In this document: positions 54,006 to 64,000 of the stretch, in pieces
Position numbering within the stretch: position 1 is the first letter of the stretch
Layout of the letters: the number at the start of each line of letters is the position of its first letter
From: Blastococcus atacamensis
Lineage (GTDB): Bacteria; Actinomycetota; Actinomycetes; Mycobacteriales; Geodermatophilaceae
Length of the DNA stretch: 64,000 bases
Assembly (NCBI RefSeq): GCF_002938425.1
Contig: NZ_POQU01000004.1
Coordinates: forward strand, 37,480-101,479
Direction of reading: 5' to 3'
Translations under genes and position numbers: made by a program
Notes under the pieces: model-generated
Seen by the model: only the letters and a program-made list of their open reading frames with translations
What the model was told of the DNA's origin: nothing
The model's database searches: none

Positions 54006-54794
54006 TCAGCGGCCGGTGAACGTGGCCTTGCCGGGCCCGCTCTCGAGGAAGGAGCGCATGCCGGTCTTCTGGTCCTCGGAGCCGAAGAGCTCGGCGAACA
54101 GCCGGCTCTCCAGGTCCAGGCCCTCGTCCAGCGAGCCGTCGAGACCCTCGTCGATGGCGCGCTTGGCAGCGGCCAGCGCCAGCGGCGGTCCAGCGGCGAA
54201 CTTCTTCGCCATCGCCACGGCGGTCCCGTACACCTCGGCGTCGGGGACGACGGCGTCGGCGAGGCCGATCTCCAGGGCCTCCTCCGCACCGACGTGCCGG
54301 CCGGTGAAGACCAGGTCCTTGGCCTTGGCGGGGCCCACCAGACGGGTCAGGCGCTGCGTGCCGCCGGCGCCGGGGATGACGCCCAGCAGGATCTCGGGCT
54401 GGCCGATCTTGGCGCTCGCGCCGAGCACCCGGAAGTCGGCGCAGAGGGCCAGCTCGTAGCCGCCACCCAGCGCGTAGCCGGTGATCGCGGCGATGACCGG
54501 CTTGGGCGTGCGGGCCACGGCCCGGAACGAGTCCTGCAGCTCCTTGCCCCAGGCCTGCATGCCGTCGGCGTCGAGTCGGGACATCGCCTTGATGTCGGCG
54601 CCGGCGGCGAACACCCGCTCGCCGCCGTAGATGACCACGGCGCGGACGTCGTTCCGCTGCCCCGCCTCGAGCGCCGCGGCCCGCACCTCCAGGTGGAGCT
54701 GCTCGTCGATCGCGTTCATCTTCGGCCGGTCGAGGCGGATCGTGCCCACGCCGTCCTCCACCTGCAGGGTCACGAACTCCGGCTCTCCAGACAT
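54006..54794 (-). CDS. Enoyl-CoA hydratase (EchA8-like)
   Basis: A 262-aa crotonase-fold enzyme that hydrates enoyl-CoA in beta-oxidation. The oxyanion-hole segments are FAAGADIKAM and GYALGGGYELAL, and the catalytic region is QPEILLGVIPGAGGTQRL. Where rat ECH has its second glutamate this protein has Asp (AKAKDLVFTG), as in mycobacterial EchA8, so activity is still likely. ATG 54794 is preferred: a TAGGGT box lies 7 bases upstream. Confidence 0.9.
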   Translation of the reverse strand: MSGEPEFVTLQVEDGVGTIRLDRPKMNAIDEQLHLEVRAAALEAGQRNDVRAVVIYGGERVFAAGADIKAMSRLDADGMQAWGKELQDSFRAVARTPKPVIAAITGYALGGGYELALCADFRVLGASAKIGQPEILLGVIPGAGGTQRLTRLVGPAKAKDLVFTGRHVGAEEALEIGLADAVVPDAEVYGTAVAMAKKFAAGPPLALAAAKRAIDEGLDGSLDEGLDLESRLFAELFGSEDQKTGMRSFLESGPGKATFTGR

Positions 54795-54801
54795 GGCCCG
54801 C

Positions 54802-54807
54802 ACCCTA
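54802..54807 (-). promoter_or_regulatory. -10 box of a leaderless promoter for the enoyl-CoA hydratase
   Basis: TAGGGT, 7 bases before ATG 54794, overlapping the edge of hairpin repeat copy D. Confidence 0.45.
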
Positions 54808-54808
54808 G

Positions 54809-54865
54809 AAGGACCCCGCTGCCCCCCGCACCTCGTCCGCTCGGCGCGGGCCCCGCAGCGGAGCC
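54809..54865. repeat. Intergenic hairpin repeat, family 2, copy D
   Basis: AAGGACCCCGCTGCCCCCCGC ... GCAGCGGAG. The arms 54816-54822 (CCGCTGC) and 54855-54861 (GCAGCGG) pair perfectly although the bases differ from copies C and E. It lies after the ABC ATPase stop. Confidence 0.65.
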
Positions 54866-54876
54866 GTTCCAGCCAG

Positions 54877-55683
54877 TCACCCTGCGCGGCGGGCGGTGAA
54901 GCGGCCGTTCGTCCGGGTGAGCGACAGGGCCAGGCCGAAGGTGTCCGACAGCATCGGCGCGGTCAGGACGTCGTCGGCCGCGCCGGCGGCCACCACCTCG
55001 CCGTCGCGGAGCAGCAGGGCGTGCGTGTAGCCCGGCGGGATCTCCTCGACGTGGTGGGTGACCAGCACCTGCGCGGGCGCGTAGTGGTACCTCGCGAGGT
55101 CCGAGAGCCGCGCGACGAGGTCCTCGCGGCCACCCAGGTCCAGGCCGGCGCCGGGCTCGTCGAGCAGCAGCAGCTCAGGATCGGGCATGAGCGCCCGGGC
55201 GATCTGGGCCCGCTTGCGCTCGCCCTCGCTGAGCGTGCCGAACGGGCGGTGCGCGTACTGCGCGACGCCCCACTGCTGCATCAGGATCCCGGCACGGGTG
55301 AGGTCGTGGACGTCGTAGCGCTCCCGCCACCGCCCGACCACGGCGTACCCCGCGGAGACGACGACGTCGCCGGTCTTCTCCTCGGGGGCGATGCGCTGGG
55401 CCAGCGAGGCGCTGGTGATGCCGATCCGGGGGCGCAGCTCGAAGACGTCGACCGCTCCCAGGGTCTCCCCCAGCAACTGCACCTCACCGCGCGTGGGGTG
55501 CATCAGAGCGGAGGCGAGCTGCATCAGCGTCGTCTTCCCCGCACCGTTGGGCCCCAGGACCACCCACCGGTGATCCGGTTCCACCCGCCAGTCGACCCCC
55601 TTGAGCAGGTCGTTCTGCCCTCGGACGACGTCGACCCCGGTCATCCGTACGACGGCCCCCGCGGAGGCGTCTGCGCTCGACAC
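54877..55683 (-). CDS. ABC ATPase (single-subunit, stand-alone)
   Basis: A 268-aa ATP-binding protein. Walker A is GPNGAGKTT, signature LSEGERKR, Walker B LLLLDEPGAGLDLGG and the switch His in VTHHVEEIP. No permease or binding protein is nearby, so it may serve a transporter encoded elsewhere or act as a soluble ABC protein (YlmA/ZnuC-like). The start is uncertain: GTG 55683 or TTG 55695. Confidence 0.85.
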   Translation of the reverse strand: MSSADASAGAVVRMTGVDVVRGQNDLLKGVDWRVEPDHRWVVLGPNGAGKTTLMQLASALMHPTRGEVQLLGETLGAVDVFELRPRIGITSASLAQRIAPEEKTGDVVVSAGYAVVGRWRERYDVHDLTRAGILMQQWGVAQYAHRPFGTLSEGERKRAQIARALMPDPELLLLDEPGAGLDLGGREDLVARLSDLARYHYAPAQVLVTHHVEEIPPGYTHALLLRDGEVVAAGAADDVLTAPMLSDTFGLALSLTRTNGRFTARRAG

Positions 55684-55754
55684 ACCCCCATCCAATCAAC
55701 TCCGTTGCGCCGACGTTGCGCCCCGTCCGCCGTCGGAGGGGGCACGATCGCGCC

Positions 55755-57929
<2,175 letters not shown>

Positions 57930-57937
57930 CATCGTCG

Positions 57938-58001
57938 AGTGGGCAGTTGCGGTCGCCGACACGCGGCGACGCGCCGTCGCGGGCGACAGCAGCTACCCAC
58001 T
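57938..58001. terminator. Long imperfect inverted repeat after glgX
   Basis: Arms 57938-57957 and 57982-58001 match at 17 of 20 positions, with a GC-rich 24-base loop. It is the first of two hairpins between convergent glgX and the FHA gene. Confidence 0.55.
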
Positions 58002-58009
58002 GGACGCAG

Positions 58010-58043
58010 GAGAGCCCCGGTCCGATGTCGGACCGGGGCTCTC
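58010..58043. terminator. Strong hairpin between glgX and the FHA gene
   Basis: A perfect 16-base stem (58010-58025 with 58028-58043) with a 2-base loop. It could stop transcripts from either side. Confidence 0.75.
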
Positions 58044-58061
58044 GTCAGCGTGCGGCTGCCG

Positions 58062-59024
58062 CTACTCCTGCGGCTGCTCGAAGGTGATGACGGTCCAGCC
58101 CAGCAGCAGGCGGTCGCCGTCGGAGAGCGGGTGGGCGACCCCCGGCTCCAGCTGCGTCCACTCGGTGGCCTCGGGACCGGCGACGTGCGTGCCGTTCAGC
58201 GAGCCGAGGTCGACCAGCGAGACCTCGCGGCCCGATCGGGTCAGCGCGGCGTGGGCGGAGGACAGCACGTTCTGGGTGTCCGCGATCGGCACCGCGCGGG
58301 CCGAGCCGCTGGAGACCATCTCGTGGTTGTCGGGACGGCGGCCGAGCACGAGGTCCTCGTCGATGGTGACGACCATGCCGTCGTCGAAGCGCAGCAGCGG
58401 CACGGCGCCGTCGGTGCTCGGCGACCAGAACGCCGTCTGCTCGCCGGACTCCGGGCGGGCTGCCGCCGTCGACCCGCGGGAGGACCCGAAGCCGGAGTCG
58501 GAGGAGGCGGCGAAGGACGACGGCGCCGGGGTGCCCGACGCCGCCGGTACGGCCGACGACGACGGGGCGGCCGCGGCCAGGTGCAACGTCGCGCCGCCAC
58601 CGGGCACCGTGCCCTCGACGAGGTCGAAGCTCACGCCGGGCGGCGTGCGGGGCGCCGACTGACCGGGGCCCACGTACAGGGACTGCCCCAGCGAGAAGCC
58701 GGAGGCGAGCGTGCCGCCCTCGACCGACGATCCGGACACGGGGACACCGTCGACGGCCGGCTGGCCCTTGCCCGCCCACAGCGCGACACCGGAACCGGTG
58801 TCGTCGGTGAGGACGAGGGCGAAGGACGCGCCACCCGAGGCGAGGGAGCTCACCTGGCCGGCCACGGCGGCCAGCACGCGGTCGGCGCCCGGCCCGGACA
58901 CACCGAGGCAGGCATGCAGGGCGGACACGAGGGCGGGCGAGCCGGGAGCGTCGACCCACAGCAGGCCGCCGCCGCGGCGGGCGACGACGGCATCTCCGGG
59001 GAGGACTTCACAGCGGTCGGGCAT
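58062..59024 (-). CDS. FHA-domain protein
   Basis: A 320-aa protein. A C-terminal forkhead-associated domain (about residues 210-315) has VLGRRP, SSAHA and LGSLNGTHV, the phosphothreonine-binding signature. The N-terminal ~150 residues (VARRGGGLLWVDAP ... FALVLTDDTGSGVALWAGKG) are not recognised, and an Ala/Ser/Pro-rich linker joins the two. It sits between glgX and glgP, so a link from a Ser/Thr kinase to glycogen use is possible but unproven. TAGTCT lies 7 bases before ATG 59024. Confidence 0.85.
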   Translation of the reverse strand: MPDRCEVLPGDAVVARRGGGLLWVDAPGSPALVSALHACLGVSGPGADRVLAAVAGQVSSLASGGASFALVLTDDTGSGVALWAGKGQPAVDGVPVSGSSVEGGTLASGFSLGQSLYVGPGQSAPRTPPGVSFDLVEGTVPGGGATLHLAAAAPSSSAVPAASGTPAPSSFAASSDSGFGSSRGSTAAARPESGEQTAFWSPSTDGAVPLLRFDDGMVVTIDEDLVLGRRPDNHEMVSSGSARAVPIADTQNVLSSAHAALTRSGREVSLVDLGSLNGTHVAGPEATEWTQLEPGVAHPLSDGDRLLLGWTVITFEQPQE

Positions 59025-59031
59025 GCCGTCC

Positions 59032-59037
59032 AGACTA
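59032..59037 (-). promoter_or_regulatory. -10 box of a leaderless promoter for the FHA gene
   Basis: TAGTCT, 7 bases before ATG 59024; the same hexamer as in the glgP promoter. Confidence 0.5.
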
Positions 59038-59147
59038 GTGATGCACAGCCGATCTCGGCGCCCCGGCCAACCCGCCACGCCGGGGCATTCTGAGGTCACA
59101 GTCGGTCACTGGGATCGGCGTGGCGGATGAGTTGGATGGTGTCGCGA

Positions 59148-61697
59148 TCACGCGGTGCTGACCACCCCGAGCTCGGCCGGATCGGCCAAGTACTGAGAGT
59201 ACGGGAGAACACGCACCGTGTAGCCGAACGCGCCGGTGCGCTCCAGCGGAACCGTGGCCGTGAACCAGTGCCGCGACCCGTCGGTGTGCTCGTGTGCCAT
59301 CGGCACCGTCGTCAGCTCGTGCAGACCGTCGGCGTCGTCCACCCGGCCGTAGGCGGCCTGCACGACGACGTCCGACGGCTCCAGACCCGGCAGCTCGACC
59401 TCGGCACGCAGGGCCAGCGTCGACCCGATCTCGGGGGCGTCGCCCGCACCGGTGGCCTCGACGTGCGCCACCCGCACGTCGTGCCAGTGGTGGAGCAGGT
59501 GCGCCCGCCACGACGCCTCGGTGCGCGCCGGGGCGTAGCCGTCGGTCGCCATCGTCCGCGCCGAGCCGGCCGCCGGCACGTACAGGTTGCGCACGTAGTC
59601 CCGGACCATCCGGGTGGCCAGCACCTTGGGACCGGTCTCGCGCAGCGTGTGCCGCACCATCTCCACCCAGCGGCCGGGCACGCCCGTGCGGTCGCGCTCG
59701 TAGAAGCGCGGCAGGACCTGGTTGTCCAGCAGATCGTAGATCGCCCGCGCCTCGACCTCGTCCCGCCGGTCGGCGTCGCTGACGCCGTCGGCTGTCGGGA
59801 TCGCCCAGCCGTTCTGGCCGTCGAACCACTCGTCCCACCAGCCGTCGCGGATGGAGAGGTTCAGCCCGCCGTTCAGCGCCGCCTTCATGCCGGAGGTGCC
59901 GCAAGCCTCGAGCGGGCGCAGCGGGTTGTTCAGCCAGACGTCGCAGCCCCAGTAGAGGTAGCGGGCCATGCCGATGTCGTAGCCGGGCAGGAACGCGATG
60001 CGGTGCCGGATCTCCGGGTCGTCGGCGAAGGCCACCATCTGCTGGATCAGCTTCTTGCCGCCGTCGTCGGCGGGGTGGCTCTTGCCGGCGATGACCAACT
60101 GGATCGGCCGCTCGGGGTCCAGCAGCAGCGCCTTGAGCCGCTCGGGGTCACGCAGCATCAGCGTGAGCCGCTTGTACGACGGCACCCGCCGGGCGAATCC
60201 GATGGTCAGGACGTCGGGGTCGAAGGCGGTGTCGGTCCAGCCGACCTCGGCCTCGCTCGCGCCGCGGGACAGCGCGGTCTCGCGGACCCGCCGCCGCACC
60301 TCCTCGACCAGCCGCCCGCGCAGCGTCCGCCGCACCGCCCACAGCTCGGCCGCCGGGATGCGATCCACGCCGTCGAAGTGGACCTCACCGTCGATGCCGA
60401 CGGGGTCGCCCTGGCTGGAGGTCTGGGTGCCCATCTCGACCAGCTCGCGCGCGGTCCAGGTCGGCGCGTGCACGCCGTTGGTGATCGACCCGATCGGGAC
60501 GTCGCCCTCGTCGAAGCCCGGCCACAACCCGTTGAACATGCCGCGGCTGACGTGGCCGTGCAGCTGGCTCACCCCGTTGGCCCGCTGCCCCAGCCGCAGG
60601 CCCATGTGCGCCATGTTGAACTTCGACGGGTCCTCCTCGGCGCCCAGCGGGAGCAGGTGCTCCATCGGCACGCCGAACCCGGCGAAGTAGCGCTCGATCA
60701 GCGCCTTGGGGAACCGGTCGATCCCGGCCGGCACCGGGGTGTGGGTGGTGAACACGGTGCCCGCGCGGACCGCCTGCAGCGCCTCGGCGAAGCCCAGGCC
60801 GTGGGCCTCGGTGAGCTCGCGGATGCGCTCCACGCCCTGAAAGCCGGCGTGACCCTCGTTGGCGTGGAACACCTCCGGCATCGCGGTCCCGGTCAGCGAG
60901 CAGTACGCCCGCAGCGCCCGCACGCCGCCGATGCCGAGCAGCATCTCCTGACGCAGGCGGTGGTCCTCGTCGCCGCCGTAGAGACGGTCGGTGACCAGGC
61001 GCTCGGCGGGCGCGTTCTCCTCGATGTCGCTGTCGAGCAGCAGCAGCGAGACCCGGCCGACCTGCGCCCGCCAGACGTGGGCGAACAGGGTCCGCCCCTC
61101 GGGCAGCGGGACGTTGATGACCACGGCGGAGCCGTCGGACTGGCGCAGCAACTTGACCGGCAGGCCGTGCGGGTCCAGCGACGGGTAGTGCTCGAGCTGC
61201 CAGCCGTCCGCCGACAGGCCCTGCGTGAAGTAGCCGGCCCGGTAGAGCAGGCCGACACCGATCAGCGGGACGCCGAGGTCGGAGGCGGCCTTGAGGTGGT
61301 CCCCGGCCAGGATCCCGAGCCCGCCCGAGTACTGCGGCAGCACCTCGGTGATGCCGAACTCCGCGGAGAAGTAGGCGATGGTCTGCGGCGCCTCCGGGCC
61401 GAGCGACTGGTACCAGCGCGGGGTCGAGAGGTACTCGTCGAGGTCGTCGACGGCGTCGGTGAGCCGGCGCACGAAGCGGCGGTCACCGGCCAGCTGGGCG
61501 AGCCGCTCGGCCGACACCTCCCCCAGCGCGCGCACCGGGTCCCCGCCGCAGCGCTGCCAGAGCGCGGGGTCCAGGGTCTCGAAGAGATCCCGCGTCTCGG
61601 GGTGCCACGACCAGCGCAGGTTCATCACCAGCTGCGACAGCGGCAGGAGCGGCTCCGGCAGAGCCGCGCGGACGGTGAAACGTCGGAGAGCTCGCAC
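59148..61697 (-). CDS. glgP: Alpha-glucan phosphorylase
   Basis: GlgP (849 aa) releases glucose-1-phosphate from glycogen. An N-terminal DUF3417 region (about residues 15-110) marks the actinobacterial type. The PLP lysine is K605 in GTSGMKAALNGG. Catalytic-site segments SGGLGILAGDHLKAASDLG and NEGHAGF are present. GTG 61697 is preceded by a promoter with TAGTCT 6 bases upstream, so the message is probably leaderless. It diverges from glgE. Confidence 0.95.
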   Translation of the reverse strand: MRALRRFTVRAALPEPLLPLSQLVMNLRWSWHPETRDLFETLDPALWQRCGGDPVRALGEVSAERLAQLAGDRRFVRRLTDAVDDLDEYLSTPRWYQSLGPEAPQTIAYFSAEFGITEVLPQYSGGLGILAGDHLKAASDLGVPLIGVGLLYRAGYFTQGLSADGWQLEHYPSLDPHGLPVKLLRQSDGSAVVINVPLPEGRTLFAHVWRAQVGRVSLLLLDSDIEENAPAERLVTDRLYGGDEDHRLRQEMLLGIGGVRALRAYCSLTGTAMPEVFHANEGHAGFQGVERIRELTEAHGLGFAEALQAVRAGTVFTTHTPVPAGIDRFPKALIERYFAGFGVPMEHLLPLGAEEDPSKFNMAHMGLRLGQRANGVSQLHGHVSRGMFNGLWPGFDEGDVPIGSITNGVHAPTWTARELVEMGTQTSSQGDPVGIDGEVHFDGVDRIPAAELWAVRRTLRGRLVEEVRRRVRETALSRGASEAEVGWTDTAFDPDVLTIGFARRVPSYKRLTLMLRDPERLKALLLDPERPIQLVIAGKSHPADDGGKKLIQQMVAFADDPEIRHRIAFLPGYDIGMARYLYWGCDVWLNNPLRPLEACGTSGMKAALNGGLNLSIRDGWWDEWFDGQNGWAIPTADGVSDADRRDEVEARAIYDLLDNQVLPRFYERDRTGVPGRWVEMVRHTLRETGPKVLATRMVRDYVRNLYVPAAGSARTMATDGYAPARTEASWRAHLLHHWHDVRVAHVEATGAGDAPEIGSTLALRAEVELPGLEPSDVVVQAAYGRVDDADGLHELTTVPMAHEHTDGSRHWFTATVPLERTGAFGYTVRVLPYSQYLADPAELGVVSTA

Positions 61698-61703
61698 CGG
61701 CCG

Positions 61704-61732
61704 AGACTAACCAGACTCGCGCCGTTCGTCAG
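61704..61732 (-). promoter_or_regulatory. glgP promoter, leaderless
   Basis: CTGACG (-35, 61727-61732) and TAGTCT (-10, 61704-61709) are 17 bases apart, and 6 bases separate the -10 from GTG 61697. This is the best-formed promoter in the window. Confidence 0.65.
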
Positions 61733-61841
61733 GGCTTCCCGATGAACTCCTGGCACCGCGTGCCGCGCCTTCCCACCGCCTCAACGGGTGAGGCGGGAGG
61801 GGCAGATCATCGGCCGAGATGCTGGTGGGGCGACGGGTCGA

Positions 61842-61847
61842 TAGCGT
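61842..61847 (+). promoter_or_regulatory. -10 box of a leaderless glgE promoter
   Basis: TAGCGT, 8 bases before ATG 61856 and with no Shine-Dalgarno sequence. Confidence 0.45.
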
Positions 61848-61855
61848 GGTCGGCG

Positions 61856-63886
61856 ATGACTGGCCGCGCTGATCTCCGCCTCGGCATCACCGATGTCGCC
61901 CCCGTCGTGTCCTGCGGGACCTTCTCCGCCCGTGCGGTCGTCGGTGAACACCTGCCGATCACCGCCACCGTGTTCCGCGAGGGGCACGACGCCGTCGCGG
62001 CGAACGTCGTGTGGAGCCCCCCAGGGGACGACGGGACTCCCCCGTTCCTCCGGATGGCGAAGCTGCCGCCGGAGCCGGACCGGTGGCTGACCACGGTCGT
62101 GCCCGACCGCGAGGGTCTGTGGACCTTCAGGGTCGAGGCGTGGAGCGATCCCCTCGAGACGTGGAAGCACGCCGTCGAGGTCAAGGTCGAGGCCGGCCAG
62201 GGCGCCGAGGACCTCGCCAACGACCTCGAGGAGGGCGCGCGGCTGTTGGAGCGGGTCGCCGCGGAGGCCGACGCCGACTGGCGCGGCCGCGTCACGGCCG
62301 CCGCCGAGTCGCTGCGGGACACCTCCCTGGAGCTGACCGTCCGCATCGCCCCCGCGCTCGCGGCCGGGCTGCAGCGGTACCTGCACGAGCACCCGGTGCG
62401 GGAGCTGGTCACGGCGTCGGCCACCTACGAGGTGTGGGTGGACCGGCGCGAGGCGCTCTACGGCTCCTGGTACGAGTTCTTCCCGCGCTCGGAGGGGCCC
62501 GTCGTCGGCGGCGTGCCGACCCACGGCACCTTCACCACCGCGGGCGACCGGCTGCCGGCCATCGCCGACATGGGCTTCGACATCGTCTACCTGCCGCCGA
62601 TCCACCCGATCGGCACGGTGAACCGCAAGGGCCCCAACACCGCCCAGTTCCCCGGCGGCAACCCGCACGAGATCGCCCCCGAGGACGTCGGCTCCCCGTG
62701 GGCCATCGGCAGCGCCGAGGGCGGGCACGACGCCGTCCACCCCGAGCTCGGCACGCTTCAGGACTTCCGCGCCTTCGTCGACCGGGCCCGCGGGCTGGGC
62801 ATGGAGATCGCGCTCGACCTGGCGCTGCAGGCCGCGCCGGACCACCCCTGGGTCGAGGCGCACCCCGAGTGGTTCACCACGCTCCCCGACGGCACGATCG
62901 CCTACGCGGAGAACCCGCCGAAGAAGTACCAGGACATCTACCCGATCAACTTCGACAACGACCCCGAGGGTCTGTACGCCGAGGTGCTGCGGGTCGTCCG
63001 GCACTGGATGGACGCCGGCGTCCGGATCTTCCGCGTCGACAACCCGCACACCAAGCCGCTGAACTTCTGGCACTGGCTGATCTGGGAGGTCAAGAAGACC
63101 GATCCCGACGTCCTCTTCCTGGCCGAGGCGTTCACGCGGCCGGCGATGATGCACCAGCTGGCCCGCATCGGCTTCACGCAGTCCTACACGTACTTCACGT
63201 GGCGGACCGAGCGCGAGGAGATCGAGGAGTACGGCCGCGAGCTCGCCACCAACTCGCACTACATGCGGCCGAACTTCTTCGTGAACACCCCGGACATCCT
63301 CCACGAGTCGCTGCAGTTCGGCGGCCCGCCGATGTTCAAGATCCGCGCGGTGCTCGCCTCGATGTTGAGCCCGACCTGGGGCGTCTACTCCGGGTTCGAG
63401 CTGTTCGAGCACGTAGCGGTCAAGCCGGGCAGCGAGGAGTACCACCAGAGCGAGAAGTACTCGCTGCGCCCGCGCGACTGGGCCGGCGCCGAGGCCAGCG
63501 GTCGCAGCCTCGCGCCCTACCTGCGCCGGCTCAACGAGATCCGGCGCGCCCACCCGGCGCTGCAGCAGCTGCGCACGCTGCGGTTCCACGCGGTGGACAA
63601 CCCGAACCTGCTCTGCTTCACCAAGACCGACCCCGGCTCGGACGACGCCGTCCTCGTCGTCGTCAACCTCTCGAGCCACAACACCCAGATCGGGACGACG
63701 GCTCTGGACCTCCCGACCCTCGGGCTGGACTGGCACGAGCGGTTCGCGGTCACCGACGAGATCACCGGCGCCCGGTACGACTGGGGTCAGTTCAACTACG
63801 TCGAGCTGGATCCCTACCGGGAACCGGCGCACGTGTTCGGGATCAGCTTCCCGCGGCCGGTGCAGTTCCCGCCGCCGGTCGACTGA
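61856..63886 (+). CDS. glgE: Alpha-1,4-glucan:maltose-1-phosphate maltosyltransferase
   Basis: GlgE (676 aa) adds maltosyl units from maltose-1-phosphate to glucan. The nucleophile is D395 in FRVDNPHTKP and the acid/base is E424 in FLAEAFTRP; these match D394 and E423 of the Streptomyces enzyme. The N-terminal beta-sandwich (GEHLPITATVFREGHD) and helical insert (about residues 130-190) are present. ATG 61856 fits the family start. The usual partners treS, pep2 and glgB would lie beyond the window. Confidence 0.95.
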   Translation: MTGRADLRLGITDVAPVVSCGTFSARAVVGEHLPITATVFREGHDAVAANVVWSPPGDDGTPPFLRMAKLPPEPDRWLTTVVPDREGLWTFRVEAWSDPLETWKHAVEVKVEAGQGAEDLANDLEEGARLLERVAAEADADWRGRVTAAAESLRDTSLELTVRIAPALAAGLQRYLHEHPVRELVTASATYEVWVDRREALYGSWYEFFPRSEGPVVGGVPTHGTFTTAGDRLPAIADMGFDIVYLPPIHPIGTVNRKGPNTAQFPGGNPHEIAPEDVGSPWAIGSAEGGHDAVHPELGTLQDFRAFVDRARGLGMEIALDLALQAAPDHPWVEAHPEWFTTLPDGTIAYAENPPKKYQDIYPINFDNDPEGLYAEVLRVVRHWMDAGVRIFRVDNPHTKPLNFWHWLIWEVKKTDPDVLFLAEAFTRPAMMHQLARIGFTQSYTYFTWRTEREEIEEYGRELATNSHYMRPNFFVNTPDILHESLQFGGPPMFKIRAVLASMLSPTWGVYSGFELFEHVAVKPGSEEYHQSEKYSLRPRDWAGAEASGRSLAPYLRRLNEIRRAHPALQQLRTLRFHAVDNPNLLCFTKTDPGSDDAVLVVVNLSSHNTQIGTTALDLPTLGLDWHERFAVTDEITGARYDWGQFNYVELDPYREPAHVFGISFPRPVQFPPPVD

Positions 63887-63891
63887 CGAAC

Positions 63892-63946
63892 GACCCCCTT
63901 GCCCCCCGCCACTCGCCAGCTCGCGGCGGGACCCGGCAAGGGGGTC
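63892..63946. repeat. Intergenic hairpin repeat, family 2, copy E (glgE terminator)
   Basis: The outer stem is GACCCCCTTGCC/GGCAAGGGGGTC (63892-63903 with 63935-63946, perfect). The inner stem is CCCGCC/GGCGGG (63905-63910 with 63925-63930). It begins 5 bases after the glgE stop. Confidence 0.75.
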
Positions 63947-63970
63947 ACCCCGCCCTGAGCGGGCCGCGAC

Positions 63971-64000
63971 CTGTCTCTTAAAAACCATTTACGTTTCCCA
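63971..64000. other. Probable contig-edge artefact (transposase mosaic-end-like start, AT-rich tail)
   Basis: The first ten bases, CTGTCTCTTA, equal the start of the Tn5/Nextera mosaic end. The next twenty are AT-rich and unlike the rest of the window. I treat it as library adaptor or assembly noise rather than biology. Confidence 0.6.

Noticed and set aside
54006..54794. Loss of a catalytic glutamate in the enoyl-CoA hydratase
   Set aside because: Asp at that place is normal for EchA8-type enzymes as far as I recall, so it is not evidence of inactivity.

Overview
The window is high-GC actinobacterial chromosome. Gene content and order follow the mycobacterial segment that I recall as Rv2982c to Rv3029c: gpsA, fbiD, ppk1, mutT1, leuDC, an IclR regulator, tRNA-Glu/Gln, gltX, leuB, serA, ilvCNB, a PH-domain protein, an lppZ-like lipoprotein, gatBAC, an ACT-domain protein, ligA, mnmA, iscS and etfAB. 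Interpolated galactose, citramalate, glycogen and ABC-transporter genes, together with the style of intergenic repeats, suggest a non-mycobacterial actinomycete. Geodermatophilaceae (Blastococcus/Geodermatophilus/Modestobacter type) is my best guess, by inference only. No phage, insertion sequence or CRISPR array is visible. The last 30 bases look like a contig-edge artefact.

Layout. 1-5 kb: phospholipid synthesis (gpsA, plsC) diverging from F420 synthesis (fbiD), polyphosphate kinase and MutT1. 5-8 kb: leuCD with its divergent IclR regulator (NdgR/LtbR type) and a palindromic operator. 8-12 kb: a galactose operon, galT-galK-sodium symporter-small membrane protein. 12-16 kb: two tRNA-Glu and one tRNA-Gln, then FAH-gltX-CPBP protease. 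16-31 kb: the branched-chain amino-acid block cimA, leuB, ilvC-ilvN-ilvB and ilvD, with a decayed serA, two paralogous tyrosine/glutamine-rich membrane proteins and a GGDEF-EAL protein among them. 31-42 kb: regulator, PH-domain protein, hydroxyacid dehydrogenase, lipoprotein dehydrogenase, gatCAB, ACT protein, ligA. 42-49 kb: MetE-like protein, tRNA thiolation (iscS-mnmA), MFS exporter, electron-transfer flavoprotein. 49-54 kb: an ABC importer fused by overlaps to a cysteine desulfhydrase. 54-64 kb: enoyl-CoA hydratase, ABC ATPase, glgX, an FHA protein, glgP and glgE (glycogen/maltose-1-phosphate metabolism).

How the genes work together. Isoleucine carbon can enter through citramalate (CimA, then LeuCD and LeuB) and share IlvBN, IlvC and IlvD with valine and leucine. 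Control looks split. A short leader peptide with three consecutive Ile codons and a terminator precedes cimA, whereas a leader with Val-Leu-Val-Leu and its own terminator precedes ilvBNC. LeuCD sits behind an IclR-type operator.

Expression signals. Many co-directional neighbours overlap by 4 bases as NTGA, and two of these junctions appear to use CTG as the start. At least ten genes have a TANNNT box 6-8 bases before the start codon and no Shine-Dalgarno sequence, so leaderless transcripts should be common. Ends of genes carry strong hairpins. Two families of intergenic hairpin repeats show compensatory base changes between copies.
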